From Phyllobacterium sp. OV277 (GTDB taxonomy: Bacteria; Pseudomonadota; Alphaproteobacteria; Rhizobiales; Rhizobiaceae), in the NCBI RefSeq assembly GCF_900104355.1, contig NZ_FNIY01000001.1:62001-126000 (forward strand): a stretch of 64,000 bases of DNA. The letters run 5' to 3'. The position numbers and the translations under genes were made by a program. Of the stretch, positions 56,093 to 64,000 are shown piece after piece; the stretch's first letter is position 1, and each line of letters starts with the position of its first letter. The notes beneath the pieces were generated by a model, which was given only the letters and a program-made list of their open reading frames with translations, made no database searches and had not been told where the DNA came from.

Positions 56093-56481
56093 TATGCGGC
56101 CTCCCCTTTTTCCTCAACTTCGCGGACAACGATCGTCAGATGCGAGAATGGCTTCTCGATCCGGCTTGCACGACCGCGACCACGAACGTGGAAACGCTTC
56201 ATCACGATTGACTTGCCAACATAGGCTTCAGCAACAACCAGAGCATCAACATCCAGGTCATGGTTGTTTTCTGCGTTGGCAATAGCTGATTCGAGAGTCT
56301 TTTTCACCGTTCCTGAAATGCGCTTGCGCGAAAATTCCAGATCGGCAAGAGCGGCGTTAACCTTCTTGCCACGGATCATAGCCGCCACCAGATTTAGCTT
56401 CTGAGGGCTGATACGGAGCGTACGGGCAACGGCTTTCGCCTCGTTGTCCTTAAGCTGGCGCGGAGCCTTAGCCTTGCCCAT
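56092..56481 (-). CDS. rplV: 50S ribosomal protein L22
   Basis: A 129-residue L22 whose long hairpin reaches the exit tunnel: [30 protein letters not shown] in part, and [26 protein letters not shown]. The C-terminal tail EVEEKGEAA is acidic. Confidence 0.98.
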   Translation of the reverse strand: MGKAKAPRQLKDNEAKAVARTLRISPQKLNLVAAMIRGKKVNAALADLEFSRKRISGTVKKTLESAIANAENNHDLDVDALVVAEAYVGKSIVMKRFHVRGRGRASRIEKPFSHLTIVVREVEEKGEAA

Positions 56482-56483
56482 CT

Positions 56484-56762
56484 TTATTTCCTCTTCGCTT
56501 TCTTATCCGCGCCATGACCGTAATAGGTACGCGTCGGAGCGAATTCACCAAACTTGTGACCGATCATCTCTTCGTTGACCGAGACCGGCACATGCTTGTT
56601 ACCATTGTACACACCGAAGGTCAGACCGACGAACTGTGGCAGGATCGTGGAGCGACGGCTCCAGATCTTGATAACTTCACTGCGACCGCCCTCACGTACC
56701 TTCTCAGCTTTCTTGAGAAGATAGCCATCGATGAACGGGCCTTTCCAAACTGAACGAGCCAT
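56484..56762 (-). CDS. rpsS: 30S ribosomal protein S19
   Basis: A 92-residue S19: [54 protein letters not shown] in shortened form, and [24 protein letters not shown]. It lies in the head of the small subunit, close to rplV with two bases between. Confidence 0.98.
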   Translation of the reverse strand: MARSVWKGPFIDGYLLKKAEKVREGGRSEVIKIWSRRSTILPQFVGLTFGVYNGNKHVPVSVNEEMIGHKFGEFAPTRTYYGHGADKKAKRK

Positions 56763-56777
56763 TTCAGACTACCTCTC

Positions 56778-57611
56778 TTACTTCTTGCGCTGATGACGCG
56801 AACGAGCGATGAACTTGTCCGTCGACTTGTTGGAGCGCGTCTTCTTGCCCTTCGTAGGCTTGCCCCACGGAGAAACTGGATGACGACCACCGGACGTACG
56901 ACCTTCACCACCACCGTGCGGGTGATCAACCGGGTTCATGGCAACACCGCGAACGTGCGGGCGCTTGCCAAGCCAACGGCTGCGGCCTGCCTTACCAAGG
57001 CTGATATTGCCGTGGTCAGGATTGGATACTGCACCGACCGTGGCAAAGCACGAACCGTGGACAAGGCGCTGTTCACCTGAGTTCAGGCGAAGGATTGCCA
57101 TGCCCTGGTCGCGGCCAACGAGCTGCGCATAGGTACCGGCGGAGCGAGCAATCTGACCGCCCTTGCCTGGCTTCATCTCCACATTGTGGATGATGGTACC
57201 AACAGGGATCGACGACAATGGCATCGCATTGCCTGGCTTAACGTCTGTCTGTGCGCCAGCAATAACGCTGTCGCCAACAGCCAAACGCTGCGGAGCCAAG
57301 ATGTAGCTCAACTCACCGTCTTCGTAGCGGATGAGAGCAATGAATGCGGTCCGGTTCGGATCGTATTCAAGGCGTTCAACCTTGGCAGCCACGTCATGCT
57401 TGCGGCGCTTGAAATCTACAAAGCGGTATGTGCGCTTGTGACCACCACCCTGATAGCGTGCAGTGACGCGACCGGTGTTGTTACGACCACCCTTTGAATG
57501 AAGACCTTCGGTCAAAGCCTTGACAGGCTTGCCCTTGTAGAGCTCCGAACGGTCCACAATCACCAGCTGACGCTGGCTTGGTGTGGTTGGATTATAATGT
57601 TTGAGTGCCAT
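56778..57611 (-). CDS. rplB: 50S ribosomal protein L2
   Basis: A 277-residue L2, needed for subunit association and peptidyl transferase activity. It starts [31 protein letters not shown] in part. The C-terminal signature [30 protein letters not shown] (in part) contains the His near the active site. Confidence 0.98.
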   Translation of the reverse strand: MALKHYNPTTPSQRQLVIVDRSELYKGKPVKALTEGLHSKGGRNNTGRVTARYQGGGHKRTYRFVDFKRRKHDVAAKVERLEYDPNRTAFIALIRYEDGELSYILAPQRLAVGDSVIAGAQTDVKPGNAMPLSSIPVGTIIHNVEMKPGKGGQIARSAGTYAQLVGRDQGMAILRLNSGEQRLVHGSCFATVGAVSNPDHGNISLGKAGRSRWLGKRPHVRGVAMNPVDHPHGGGEGRTSGGRHPVSPWGKPTKGKKTRSNKSTDKFIARSRHQRKK

Positions 57612-57631
57612 TGTCTTTACTCCACGGCCCC

Positions 57632-57925
57632 TCAGAGACCAGTCGAAACATCGATCGACTGCCCTTCGGCAAGCGTCACGACTGCTTTCTTGACATCACT
57701 CTGGCGCCCGACGATGCCGCGGAACCGCTTCACCTTGCCTTTGCGCACAGCTGTATTGACTGCAGTAACCTTCACGCGAAACAGCGCTTCGACTGCGGCC
57801 TTGATTTCCGGCTTCGTTGCCTTGCGGGCTACGTTGAAGACGACCTGGTTATGTTCAGAAACCAGGGTCGACTTTTCCGTAATAACCGGGCTGACGATCA
57901 CGTCGTAGTGGCGAAGATCGGTCAT
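57632..57925 (-). CDS. rplW: 50S ribosomal protein L23
   Basis: A 97-residue L23 at the tunnel exit, the docking site for trigger factor and SRP. It starts [30 protein letters not shown] in part. Its start overlaps the end of rplD by four bases. Confidence 0.98.
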   Translation of the reverse strand: MTDLRHYDVIVSPVITEKSTLVSEHNQVVFNVARKATKPEIKAAVEALFRVKVTAVNTAVRKGKVKRFRGIVGRQSDVKKAVVTLAEGQSIDVSTGL

Positions 57926-58542
57926 TTGAAACGCTCCTCGAGAGCTTCAACTGCAGCCTTGGAAAGCACGAGCTTGCCGCGACGCAGGATGTCGTAAACA
58001 TTGATGCCCTGAATTGGCAGAACATCGATGTTCGGGATGTTCGAAGCAGCACGACGGAAATTCGCATCAATCTCGGCACCGCCGATGAGAAGCGCATTTT
58101 CGAAGCCCAGCTTGGCGAACTGCGAAACAAGTACCTTTGTCTTTGCATCGGCAGAAGCCAGATCATCGATGATGATGAGTTCTGAAGCCTTTACCTTGGC
58201 AGACAGGGCATGACGGAGCGCAAGAGCGCGAACCTTCTTCGGCAGGTCATGATCGTGGCTGTGAACAACCGGACCATGAGCCTTACCACCGCCGCGGAAC
58301 TGCGGAGCACGTGCCGAATGGTGACGGGCGCGGCCCGTACCCTTCTGCTTGTACATCTTGGCGCCGGTGCGTGCGATTTCCGAACGACCCTTTGCCTTGT
58401 GCGTGCCCTGCTGCTTGCGGGCAAGCTGGTAACGGACCATGCGCTGAAGGATGTCGTCGCGTGGCTCAAGACCGAAAATCTCTTCCGAGAGTTTGACCTT
58501 GCCGGCGTCTTTGCCTTCAAGTGTTGTAATTGTGAGATCCAT
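57922..58542 (-). CDS. rplD: 50S ribosomal protein L4
   Basis: A 206-residue L4 with the tunnel loop [29 protein letters not shown] in part. In E. coli it also represses the S10 operon by attenuation and translation. Its start overlaps the rplC stop by one base (TAATG). Confidence 0.98.
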   Translation of the reverse strand: MDLTITTLEGKDAGKVKLSEEIFGLEPRDDILQRMVRYQLARKQQGTHKAKGRSEIARTGAKMYKQKGTGRARHHSARAPQFRGGGKAHGPVVHSHDHDLPKKVRALALRHALSAKVKASELIIIDDLASADAKTKVLVSQFAKLGFENALLIGGAEIDANFRRAASNIPNIDVLPIQGINVYDILRRGKLVLSKAAVEALEERFK

Positions 58543-59279
58543 TATTCGGCTCCCTCGGTTGTCTGAGCTACTTCTGCATCAGACACAGCTGCTGCGGTGT
58601 TTGCGGCCTGGCGAACACCAGCTGGCTTGGGAGCAGAAGCTGGCAGCGCTACCTTCATGGCATCGCGAACCAAAATCCATGCACCCTTGGAACCAGGAAC
58701 AGCACCACGAACCAGAATAAGACCACGATCCAGATCAGTCGAAACAACTTCGATGTTCTGGGTCGTCACGCGGGTCTGACCCATGTGACCGGCCATCTTC
58801 TTGCCCTTGAACACTTTACCCGGGTCCTGACGCTGACCGGTCGAACCGTGAGCGCGGTGGGTTACCGAGTTACCGTGTGTGGCGCGGTGACCACCGAAGT
58901 TGTGGCGCTTCATCGAACCGGCAAAACCTTTACCGATCGATGTACCCGTCACATCAACCTTCTGACCAACGACGTAATGCTCGGCCGTGATCTCAACACC
59001 GACATCCAATAGGTTGTCAGCAGAAACGCGGAACTCAGCCACTTTCGCCTTTGGCTCAACAGAGGCCGTCGCGAAATGACCGCGCAGTGCCTGTGTTGTA
59101 TTCTTTACTTTGGCCAGGCCTACACCGAGCTGAACGGCAGTGTAGCCATTCTTCTCGACTGTACGCTGAGCCACAACCTGACAATTCTCCATCCGGAGTA
59201 CTGTCACCGGCACATGCTCACCTGCGTCATTGTAGACGCGAGTCATGCCCAGTTTCTGTGCAATTACACCTGAACGCAT
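58542..59279 (-). CDS. rplC: 50S ribosomal protein L3
   Basis: A 245-residue L3: [28 protein letters not shown] in part, the central finger [27 protein letters not shown], and a low-complexity C-terminal extension of about 30 residues ([20 protein letters not shown]...) beyond the E. coli protein. Confidence 0.98.
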   Translation of the reverse strand: MRSGVIAQKLGMTRVYNDAGEHVPVTVLRMENCQVVAQRTVEKNGYTAVQLGVGLAKVKNTTQALRGHFATASVEPKAKVAEFRVSADNLLDVGVEITAEHYVVGQKVDVTGTSIGKGFAGSMKRHNFGGHRATHGNSVTHRAHGSTGQRQDPGKVFKGKKMAGHMGQTRVTTQNIEVVSTDLDRGLILVRGAVPGSKGAWILVRDAMKVALPASAPKPAGVRQAANTAAAVSDAEVAQTTEGAE

Positions 59280-59304
59280 CGGTTCGTCCTTCCGTCCTCA
59301 AGCC

Positions 59305-59613
59305 TTACAGCTTGATCTCGACATCAACACCAGCGGAAAGATCGAGCTTCATCAGCGCGTCTACTGTCTGCGGGGTTGGGTCTACGATATCGAGAAGACG
59401 CTTATGAGTGCGCATCTCGAACTGTTCGCGGCTCTTCTTGTCGATGTGCGGCGAGCGATTAACCGTGAACTTCTCGATCCGCGTAGGAAGCGGGATCGGT
59501 CCGCGCACATTGGCACCGGTACGCTTGGCAGTCGACACGATTTCCCGCGTCGAATCGTCAAGGATCCGATGATCAAACGCCTTGAGGCGAATGCGGATGT
59601 TTTGACCGTTCAT
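59305..59613 (-). CDS. rpsJ: 30S ribosomal protein S10
   Basis: A 102-residue S10: [34 protein letters not shown] in part, and the loop [30 protein letters not shown]. It is the first gene of the S10 operon. tuf lies 62 bases upstream with no terminator between, so the operon probably starts at tuf. Confidence 0.98.
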   Translation of the reverse strand: MNGQNIRIRLKAFDHRILDDSTREIVSTAKRTGANVRGPIPLPTRIEKFTVNRSPHIDKKSREQFEMRTHKRLLDIVDPTPQTVDALMKLDLSAGVDVEIKL

Positions 59614-59675
59614 TTCATCTTTTCCTTGTTTAGCGGAGACGCCTATAACAGGCGTCCCTGCATAAAACCTTAATA

Positions 59676-60851
59676 TTATTCAATGATCGAAGCGACGATG
59701 CCTGCACCGACGGTGCGGCCACCTTCACGGATAGCGAAGCGGAGCTTCTCTTCCATTGCGATCGGCACGATCAGCGTCACATCAACAGAGATGTTGTCGC
59801 CGGGCATAACCATTTCCGTGCCTTCCGGCAGTGTTACTACACCCGTCACGTCGGTCGTGCGGAAGTAGAACTGCGGACGGTAGTTGGAGAAGAATGGCGT
59901 ATGACGGCCACCTTCGTCCTTCGTCAGGATATAGGCTTCTGCCTTGAACTTGGTGTGCGGCTTGACCGAACCTGGCTTGGCAAGGATCTGGCCACGCTCA
60001 ACGTCTTCACGTCCAACGCCGCGGATCAGCGCGCCAATGTTGTCGCCTGCCTGGCCCTGATCGAGCAGCTTGCGGAACATTTCAACGCCGGTAACTGTTG
60101 TCTTTGTCGTCGGCTTGATGCCGATGATTTCAACTTCTTCACCAACCTTGACGATACCGCGTTCAACGCGGCCCGTCACAACCGTACCACGGCCGGAGAT
60201 CGAGAACACGTCTTCGATTGGCATCAGGAACGGCATGTTGATCGGACGCTCTGGCGTCGGGATGTACTTGTCAACTTCAGCCATCAGCGCGCGCACTGCG
60301 TCTTCGCCGATTTCCTTGTTGCTGTCTTCAAGCGCAGCCAAAGCCGAACCCTTGACGATCGGTACATCATCGCCAGGGAAGTCGTACTTCGACAGAAGCT
60401 CGCGGACTTCAAGCTCAACCAGTTCGAGCAGTTCAGCATCGTCAACCTGATCAACCTTGTTCAGGAACACGACGATCGCAGGAACGCCAACCTGACGGGC
60501 AAGCAGGATGTGCTCGCGGGTCTGTGGCATCGGGCCGTCAGCGGCAGACACAACCAGGATCGCGCCGTCCATCTGTGCAGCACCGGTGATCATGTTCTTC
60601 ACATAGTCAGCGTGGCCGGGGCAATCAACGTGTGCATAGTGACGCGCTGGCGTCTCATACTCAACGTGTGCCGTCGAGATCGTGATGCCGCGGGCCTTTT
60701 CTTCAGGCGCTGCATCGATCTGGTCGTAAGGCTTGTACTCACCAAAATACTTCGTAATCGCTGCTGTCAACGACGTCTTGCCATGGTCAACGTGACCAAT
60801 CGTGCCGATGTTGACGTGCGGCTTGTTACGTTCAAACTTGCTCTTAGCCAT
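59676..60851 (-). CDS. tuf: Elongation factor Tu
   Basis: EF-Tu (391 residues) delivers aminoacyl-tRNA to the ribosome. GTP motifs: G1 GHVDHGKT, switch-[16 protein letters not shown]3 [10 protein letters not shown]4 NKVDQ, G5 SAL. Domains 2 and 3 are complete, ending [15 protein letters not shown]. Its downstream neighbour is rpsJ, but upstream lie tRNA-Gly and tRNA-Tyr instead of fusA, rpsG and rpsL, an unusual mixed context. The leader of about 190 bases between the tRNA terminator and tuf must hold its promoter. Confidence 0.98.
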   Translation of the reverse strand: MAKSKFERNKPHVNIGTIGHVDHGKTSLTAAITKYFGEYKPYDQIDAAPEEKARGITISTAHVEYETPARHYAHVDCPGHADYVKNMITGAAQMDGAILVVSAADGPMPQTREHILLARQVGVPAIVVFLNKVDQVDDAELLELVELEVRELLSKYDFPGDDVPIVKGSALAALEDSNKEIGEDAVRALMAEVDKYIPTPERPINMPFLMPIEDVFSISGRGTVVTGRVERGIVKVGEEVEIIGIKPTTKTTVTGVEMFRKLLDQGQAGDNIGALIRGVGREDVERGQILAKPGSVKPHTKFKAEAYILTKDEGGRHTPFFSNYRPQFYFRTTDVTGVVTLPEGTEMVMPGDNISVDVTLIVPIAMEEKLRFAIREGGRTVGAGIVASIIE

Positions 60852-61035
60852 AGCTGTCGTTCTCTCGTCATCACAACCGGTCTAGGGCCGGTACCATGTT
60901 TGTAGCTCAGACGAGACAGCACGCCGTCCGTCAGCTCAGTCGCCCGCCCGATCAGTTACGATCAATCCGGGTTAGCTTTGTCCTGATCATGCTCGTTCAT
61001 ATGGGGACACATGAGCGGCGTGCAATGCTCAAGAC

Positions 61036-61084
61036 AAAAATCGAAGAGCACCAATACACGCTCACGCGTGCACGCGGTGCTCTT
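61036..61084 (-). terminator. Terminator after tRNA-Gly
   Basis: On the minus strand, AAGAGCACC / GGTGCTCTT (9 perfect pairs) with a GC-rich loop, followed by CGATTTTTG. It begins 8 bases after the tRNA 3' end. Confidence 0.8.
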
Positions 61085-61091
61085 GTAAATC

Positions 61092-61165
61092 TGGAGCGGG
61101 TAGCGGGAATCGAACCCGCATATTCAGCTTGGAAGGCTGCTGCTCTACCACTGAGCTATACCCGC
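61092..61165 (-). tRNA. tRNA-Gly (anticodon TCC)
   Basis: Acceptor GCGGGTA pairs with TACCCGC, discriminator T, encoded CCA. The anticodon loop CTTCCAA carries TCC (61131-61133 on the plus strand as GGA). The T arm has GGGTTCGATTCCC. Confidence 0.97.
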
Positions 61166-61288
61166 ACACCTTACTGTGCCGTGCATTCATGACGCACAAG
61201 GACAACAGTAACACTCATCACAGCGCACAAGCCATACCAAAACCATTTCAGGTCTTGGCGGCGTGCGCCAGGCGGGCGGTTCCGGCAG

Positions 61289-61373
61289 TGGTGGAGGAGG
61301 TTGGATTCGAACCAACGTAAGCCAAGCTAACGGATTTACAGTCCGTCCCCTTTAACCACTCGGGCACTCCTCC
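61289..61373 (-). tRNA. tRNA-Tyr (anticodon GTA)
   Basis: An 85-base class II tRNA with a long variable arm: acceptor GGAGGAG/CTCCTCC, discriminator A, encoded CCA, anticodon GTA at 61337-61339. Its G34 makes it a queuosine substrate for the Tgt/QueA pair in this window. It lies 123 bases upstream of tRNA-Gly, probably in the same transcript. Confidence 0.97.
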
Positions 61374-61631
61374 GGTCACTGCCGTGGAACCGCGCCATCA
61401 GGCACTCTGCAAACCGTCTGCCGAATTTGTTTTCCAGCGGCGGCTTGCGGGTGGCCTTATGCCGACTAGCTTTCGTGGTGTCAACAGTCTGCAGAAGAAA
61501 ATGACGGACCCTGTGAAAATCAATGCTCAGGGGCGCCGGTTCATGCCGTTGCGGCGCAGAAAACCGAAACGCCTGCATTTTCGCCAATAAGCATATATCG
61601 CCGGGCGACATGAAAGGTTATAGGTTGCGCC

Positions 61632-62495
61632 ATGAGCGAAGATAAACCATCCCACACACCCAAAGATTCCCACTATGCCACGCTGCGTCGCCAGTTCCGC
61701 GACAAGAAGGCAGGAGGCCCGCCACAAGCGCAGCGCCCCACACGGCCAGCGACGGAAGGAACACAGGCGCCGGAAGGACTGGTGCGCCTTTATGGCCTGC
61801 ACACGGTGCGCGCGGCGCTGGATAACCCCAATCGCCAGATCAAGCGCATGCTTGTGACAAAAAATGCCCTCGACCGGCTGGAAATTGCCGATTCGGACGC
61901 CCTGCCCTTTGATGTCGATATTGTCGATCCGCGTGCTATCGACCGGGAGACCGGTTCGGAAGCCGTGCATCAGGGTGTGATGATCGAGGTCAAACCGCTA
62001 AAGGCCCAGTCGCTGAAGGCGCTCAAAGACAGCAAGCTCCTGTTGATTCTCGATCAGGTCACCGATCCGCACAATGTCGGTGCCATCATGCGCTCCGCCG
62101 TGGCTTTCGGTGCCGGCGCCATTGTAACGACAGCCCGTCACAGCCCGCAGGAATCGGGTGTATTGGCCAAGGCTGCCTCCGGCGCACTTGAACTCATTCC
62201 GCATATTGAGGTGCGCAATCTCGCCGAAGCGATCGACGAACTGCACGAACTTGGCTTCGCCACGATCGGGCTTGATTCGGAGGGCCCGCTGGAGCTGGAA
62301 AAAACCATGGCAGGTGATCGCATCGCTCTGGTTCTCGGTGCAGAAGGCAAAGGCCTGCGCCAAAAGACGCGTGAAACAGTGACCCACCTCGCCCGGCTCG
62401 ACATGCCCGGCGCAATCAAGTCACTCAACGTTTCCAATGCGGCGGCTATATCGCTTTATGCAGCTCAGCGTTTCCTGACTGCCAAGGCCGATTAA
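61632..62495 (+). CDS. rlmB: TrmH family RNA 2'-O-methyltransferase, RlmB type
   Basis: A 287-residue SpoU-type methyltransferase. In E. coli, RlmB modifies G2251 of 23S rRNA. It has an N-terminal substrate-binding domain (LYGLHTVRAALDNPNRQIKRMLVT) and the knotted catalytic domain with LLILDQVTDPHNVGAIMRSAVAFGAGAIV (motif 1, in part), IALVLGAEGKGLR (motif 2) and LDMPGAIKSLNVSNAAAISLYA (motif 3). A hydrophilic 50-residue N-terminal extension precedes the first domain. It is divergent from the tRNA-Tyr gene. Confidence 0.93.
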   Translation: MSEDKPSHTPKDSHYATLRRQFRDKKAGGPPQAQRPTRPATEGTQAPEGLVRLYGLHTVRAALDNPNRQIKRMLVTKNALDRLEIADSDALPFDVDIVDPRAIDRETGSEAVHQGVMIEVKPLKAQSLKALKDSKLLLILDQVTDPHNVGAIMRSAVAFGAGAIVTTARHSPQESGVLAKAASGALELIPHIEVRNLAEAIDELHELGFATIGLDSEGPLELEKTMAGDRIALVLGAEGKGLRQKTRETVTHLARLDMPGAIKSLNVSNAAAISLYAAQRFLTAKAD

Positions 62496-62548
62496 AAAAG
62501 AATCATCGATCTGAATATTTTTCGCTGCTGCGGTGTTCATTCCACGTC

Positions 62549-62577
62549 AGGGCACGCACTTGAATAAGTGGTGCCCT
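62549..62577 (+). other. Hairpin between rlmB and the cytochrome b561 gene
   Basis: AGGGCAC(G)CACTT / AAGTGGTGCCCT forms 12 pairs with one bulged G and a GAAT loop. It ends just before the ribosome site (GGAG at 62584) of the next gene. With no T-run it may be a leader structure rather than a terminator. Confidence 0.55.
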
Positions 62578-62594
62578 CCTGACGGAGTGTACCG

Positions 62595-63185
62595 ATGCTG
62601 CGAAATAATACGGAATCTTATGGGCTGGTGACGATCCTCTTCCATTGGATCATTGCCATCATCTTCATAGGGCAGATTTTGCTCGGCTATCTGATGGTTC
62701 GAACCAGCGATTTCGCGCTGCAGTTCAGCCTTTTTCAATGGCACAAGTCCTTCGGATTTCTCATTCTTGGCCTTTCAGCATTCCGGCTGCTCTGGCGAAT
62801 GGCAAATCCGCGCCCGCGCGATCCGGTTGATATGAGCCGCATTGAACGTTTGGCAGCGCATATGGCGCATGGCATCCTTTATCTCGCGCTCTTCCTCATT
62901 CCATTGACTGGCTGGGCACTGGCGTCGAGTTCACCGCTGCAGATACCCACCTTTGCCTTCAATCTCGTCGTCATACCGCCGCTACCCCTGACAATATCAG
63001 ATCAGGCGGAAGCATTCTGGACAGCCAGCCACGCCTGGCTTGCCTATCTCTCCGCATTCGTAGCCGCCGCCCACATATTGGCGGCCTTTCATCACCATTT
63101 CTGGAAGAAAGACGCTGTCTTGCGGCGCATACTCGGTTGGCATTCTCGCATCCGCATCACCGCACAAAAGGATATCAGATCATGA
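62595..63185 (+). CDS. Cytochrome b561 family protein
   Basis: A 196-residue four-TM di-heme b561 of the bacterial CybB type. Candidate heme-ligand histidines are in the first helix (ILFHWIIAIIFI), in FQWHKSFGFLILGLSAFRLLWR, in the third (MAHGILYLALFLIPLTGWAL), and in the last (AHILAAFHHHFWKKD). CybB-type proteins pass electrons between quinone and periplasmic acceptors such as superoxide. GGAG precedes the ATG. Its stop overlaps the ATG of yceI, and the two genes are often paired across proteobacteria. Confidence 0.92.
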   Translation: MLRNNTESYGLVTILFHWIIAIIFIGQILLGYLMVRTSDFALQFSLFQWHKSFGFLILGLSAFRLLWRMANPRPRDPVDMSRIERLAAHMAHGILYLALFLIPLTGWALASSSPLQIPTFAFNLVVIPPLPLTISDQAEAFWTASHAWLAYLSAFVAAAHILAAFHHHFWKKDAVLRRILGWHSRIRITAQKDIRS

Positions 63186-63775
63186 AAAACGCCAAGAAAT
63201 TTGCTTCCGGCATAGCAAGGACTGCGGTGGCTTTGTTCATCGCTATAGCGCCCGCCATGGCCAATGCAGACACCCTGTCGGAGGTCGCGGGCCGCTATCA
63301 GATAGATGCCGCTTCCCGTATCGGGTTTGTTGTCGCGCAAATCGGCGGCGGCGGCATATCGGGTAACTTCAAAAAGTTCTCCGGCGTGTTTGCCCTTAAC
63401 AACAGCGACATCAGCCGGTCGACCATCGAATTCACGCTCTTTCCTGAGAGCGTCAGCACTGGTCAGGCCCGCATTGAGAGTTTCCTGCGCTCCGACGCGG
63501 TTTTTGATTCGCAGAATTTTCCAAAAGTCACGTTCAAGTCGACACAAATCACCCAGACCGGCCCCAGCACGGCCAATGTCGATGGCATATTGACCGCACG
63601 CGGCAAAAGCAGCCCTGCCAGTTTCCAGGCCAGCCTTTCCACCCACGACAAGAATGCGATTGTCTTTCATGTCGAAGGTAAGGTCATGCGCTCGCGCTAT
63701 GGAATGGATGTAGGCACACCAATCTATTCCAATGTTGTACAGTTCGACATGACAATCCACGGGCAGAAAAGTTAG
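63182..63775 (+). CDS. YceI family periplasmic protein
   Basis: A 197-residue lipocalin-like YceI protein. It has a Sec leader (MKNAKKFASGIARTAVALFIAIAPAMANA, cleavage near residue 29). The mature part starts YQIDAASRIGFVVAQIGGG, with FKKFSGVFALNNSDISRSTIEFTL and FLRSDAVFDSQNFPKVTFKSTQI, typical of the polyisoprenoid-binding fold. The start overlaps the b561 stop in ATGA, so both are made together, probably as a quinone/isoprenoid-linked electron system. Confidence 0.93.
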   Translation: MKNAKKFASGIARTAVALFIAIAPAMANADTLSEVAGRYQIDAASRIGFVVAQIGGGGISGNFKKFSGVFALNNSDISRSTIEFTLFPESVSTGQARIESFLRSDAVFDSQNFPKVTFKSTQITQTGPSTANVDGILTARGKSSPASFQASLSTHDKNAIVFHVEGKVMRSRYGMDVGTPIYSNVVQFDMTIHGQKS

Positions 63776-63941
63776 TACAAATTACGACAATTAAAGACAA
63801 TTTACGGTTTTTACTTGCTAGCGCGTTAATCATCAAATCGGGAATAGACAAAATTGGCAGAATACACTGAACGTAACAGGGGTTATCCATTGTCATATAC
63901 TTTAGTATGAATTAGCTTAACCGTGTGTTGGAGGAAGATTC

Positions 63942-64000
63942 ATGTCGCATCCGTACCGTGATTTACCTGACCACCAATATTGGCGCCGCGCGATAAGCTC
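63942..64000 (+). CDS. GSCFA-family protein, N-terminus only
   Basis: The window ends 19 codons into a frame starting MSHPYRDLPDHQYWRRAIS, after an excellent ribosome site (GGAGGA six bases before the ATG). The HPYRDLPD-x-x-x-WRRA opening is the one I associate with GSCFA-domain proteins of alphaproteobacteria, SGNH-like enzymes of uncertain function. The 166 bases before it contain AT-rich sequence and no gene. The call rests on a short stretch. Confidence 0.55.
   Translation, partial: MSHPYRDLPDHQYWRRAIS

Overview
The window is chromosomal core sequence of an alphaproteobacterium, most likely a member of the Hyphomicrobiales (Rhizobiales) in the Brucella/Ochrobactrum/Phyllobacterium/Mesorhizobium neighbourhood. 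The evidence is an ATP12-type F1 assembly chaperone, a NdvA/ChvA-type cyclic beta-1,2-glucan exporter, a GTTC-N7-GTTC SOS box of the alphaproteobacterial LexA type, the clusters uvrA-ssb and gyrA-coaD-ppi-ppi-queA-tgt, and moderate GC. There is no prophage, insertion sequence, CRISPR array or obvious genomic island.

Layout. Positions 1-3.5 kb (mostly minus strand) hold the UDP-GlcNAc genes glmS (cut by the window edge) and glmU, then ccdA. tRNA-Lys follows, and then an accessory stretch at 4-18.7 kb. That stretch has two SnoaL-like proteins, a GNAT acetyltransferase, a LysR regulator divergent from a RidA/SDR/SnoaL cluster, a DHA2-type MFS pump with a divergent TetR regulator, a two-component system, two small exported proteins, a GlsB-type membrane protein, and an RND pump operon with its own divergent TetR. 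From 18.7 to 25.7 kb lies a minus-strand run: tgt, queA, two cyclophilins, coaD and gyrA, with a 51-residue membrane protein tucked against the gyrA 3' end. From 25.9 to 35 kb come marC, ndh, araC, a DUF2000 gene, yqaA, ssb, uvrA, a DUF72 gene and a PIN-domain gene. glnB-glnA at 35.2-37.1 kb have a clear sigma-54 promoter. After glnA comes a hairpin-rich gap, then ATP12, rluC, crcB, ndvA, a composite inverted-repeat element, rarA and a DegP-type protease.

From 45 to 60.9 kb the minus strand carries the complete alpha, spc and S10 ribosomal operons in standard order, from rplQ back to rpsJ, headed by tuf. Upstream of tuf lie a terminator, tRNA-Gly and tRNA-Tyr, then on the plus strand rlmB, a cytochrome b561 gene, yceI and the first codons of a GSCFA-family gene.

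I see no obviously new defence, secretion or biosynthetic system. The best leads are: the tuf junction, where the usual upstream context of one tuf copy meets the downstream context of the other; a Tgt that has lost three of its four zinc ligands; a six-hairpin gap downstream of glnA; a composite repeat element (35-bp perfect inverted repeat enclosing 16-nt repeats) beside ndvA; an isolated PIN gene coupled to DUF72; and several strong palindromes at divergent promoters. Several starts were moved from the longest reading frame because a Shine-Dalgarno sequence decides them, including probable TTG starts for RidA, one TetR and the DUF2000 protein.
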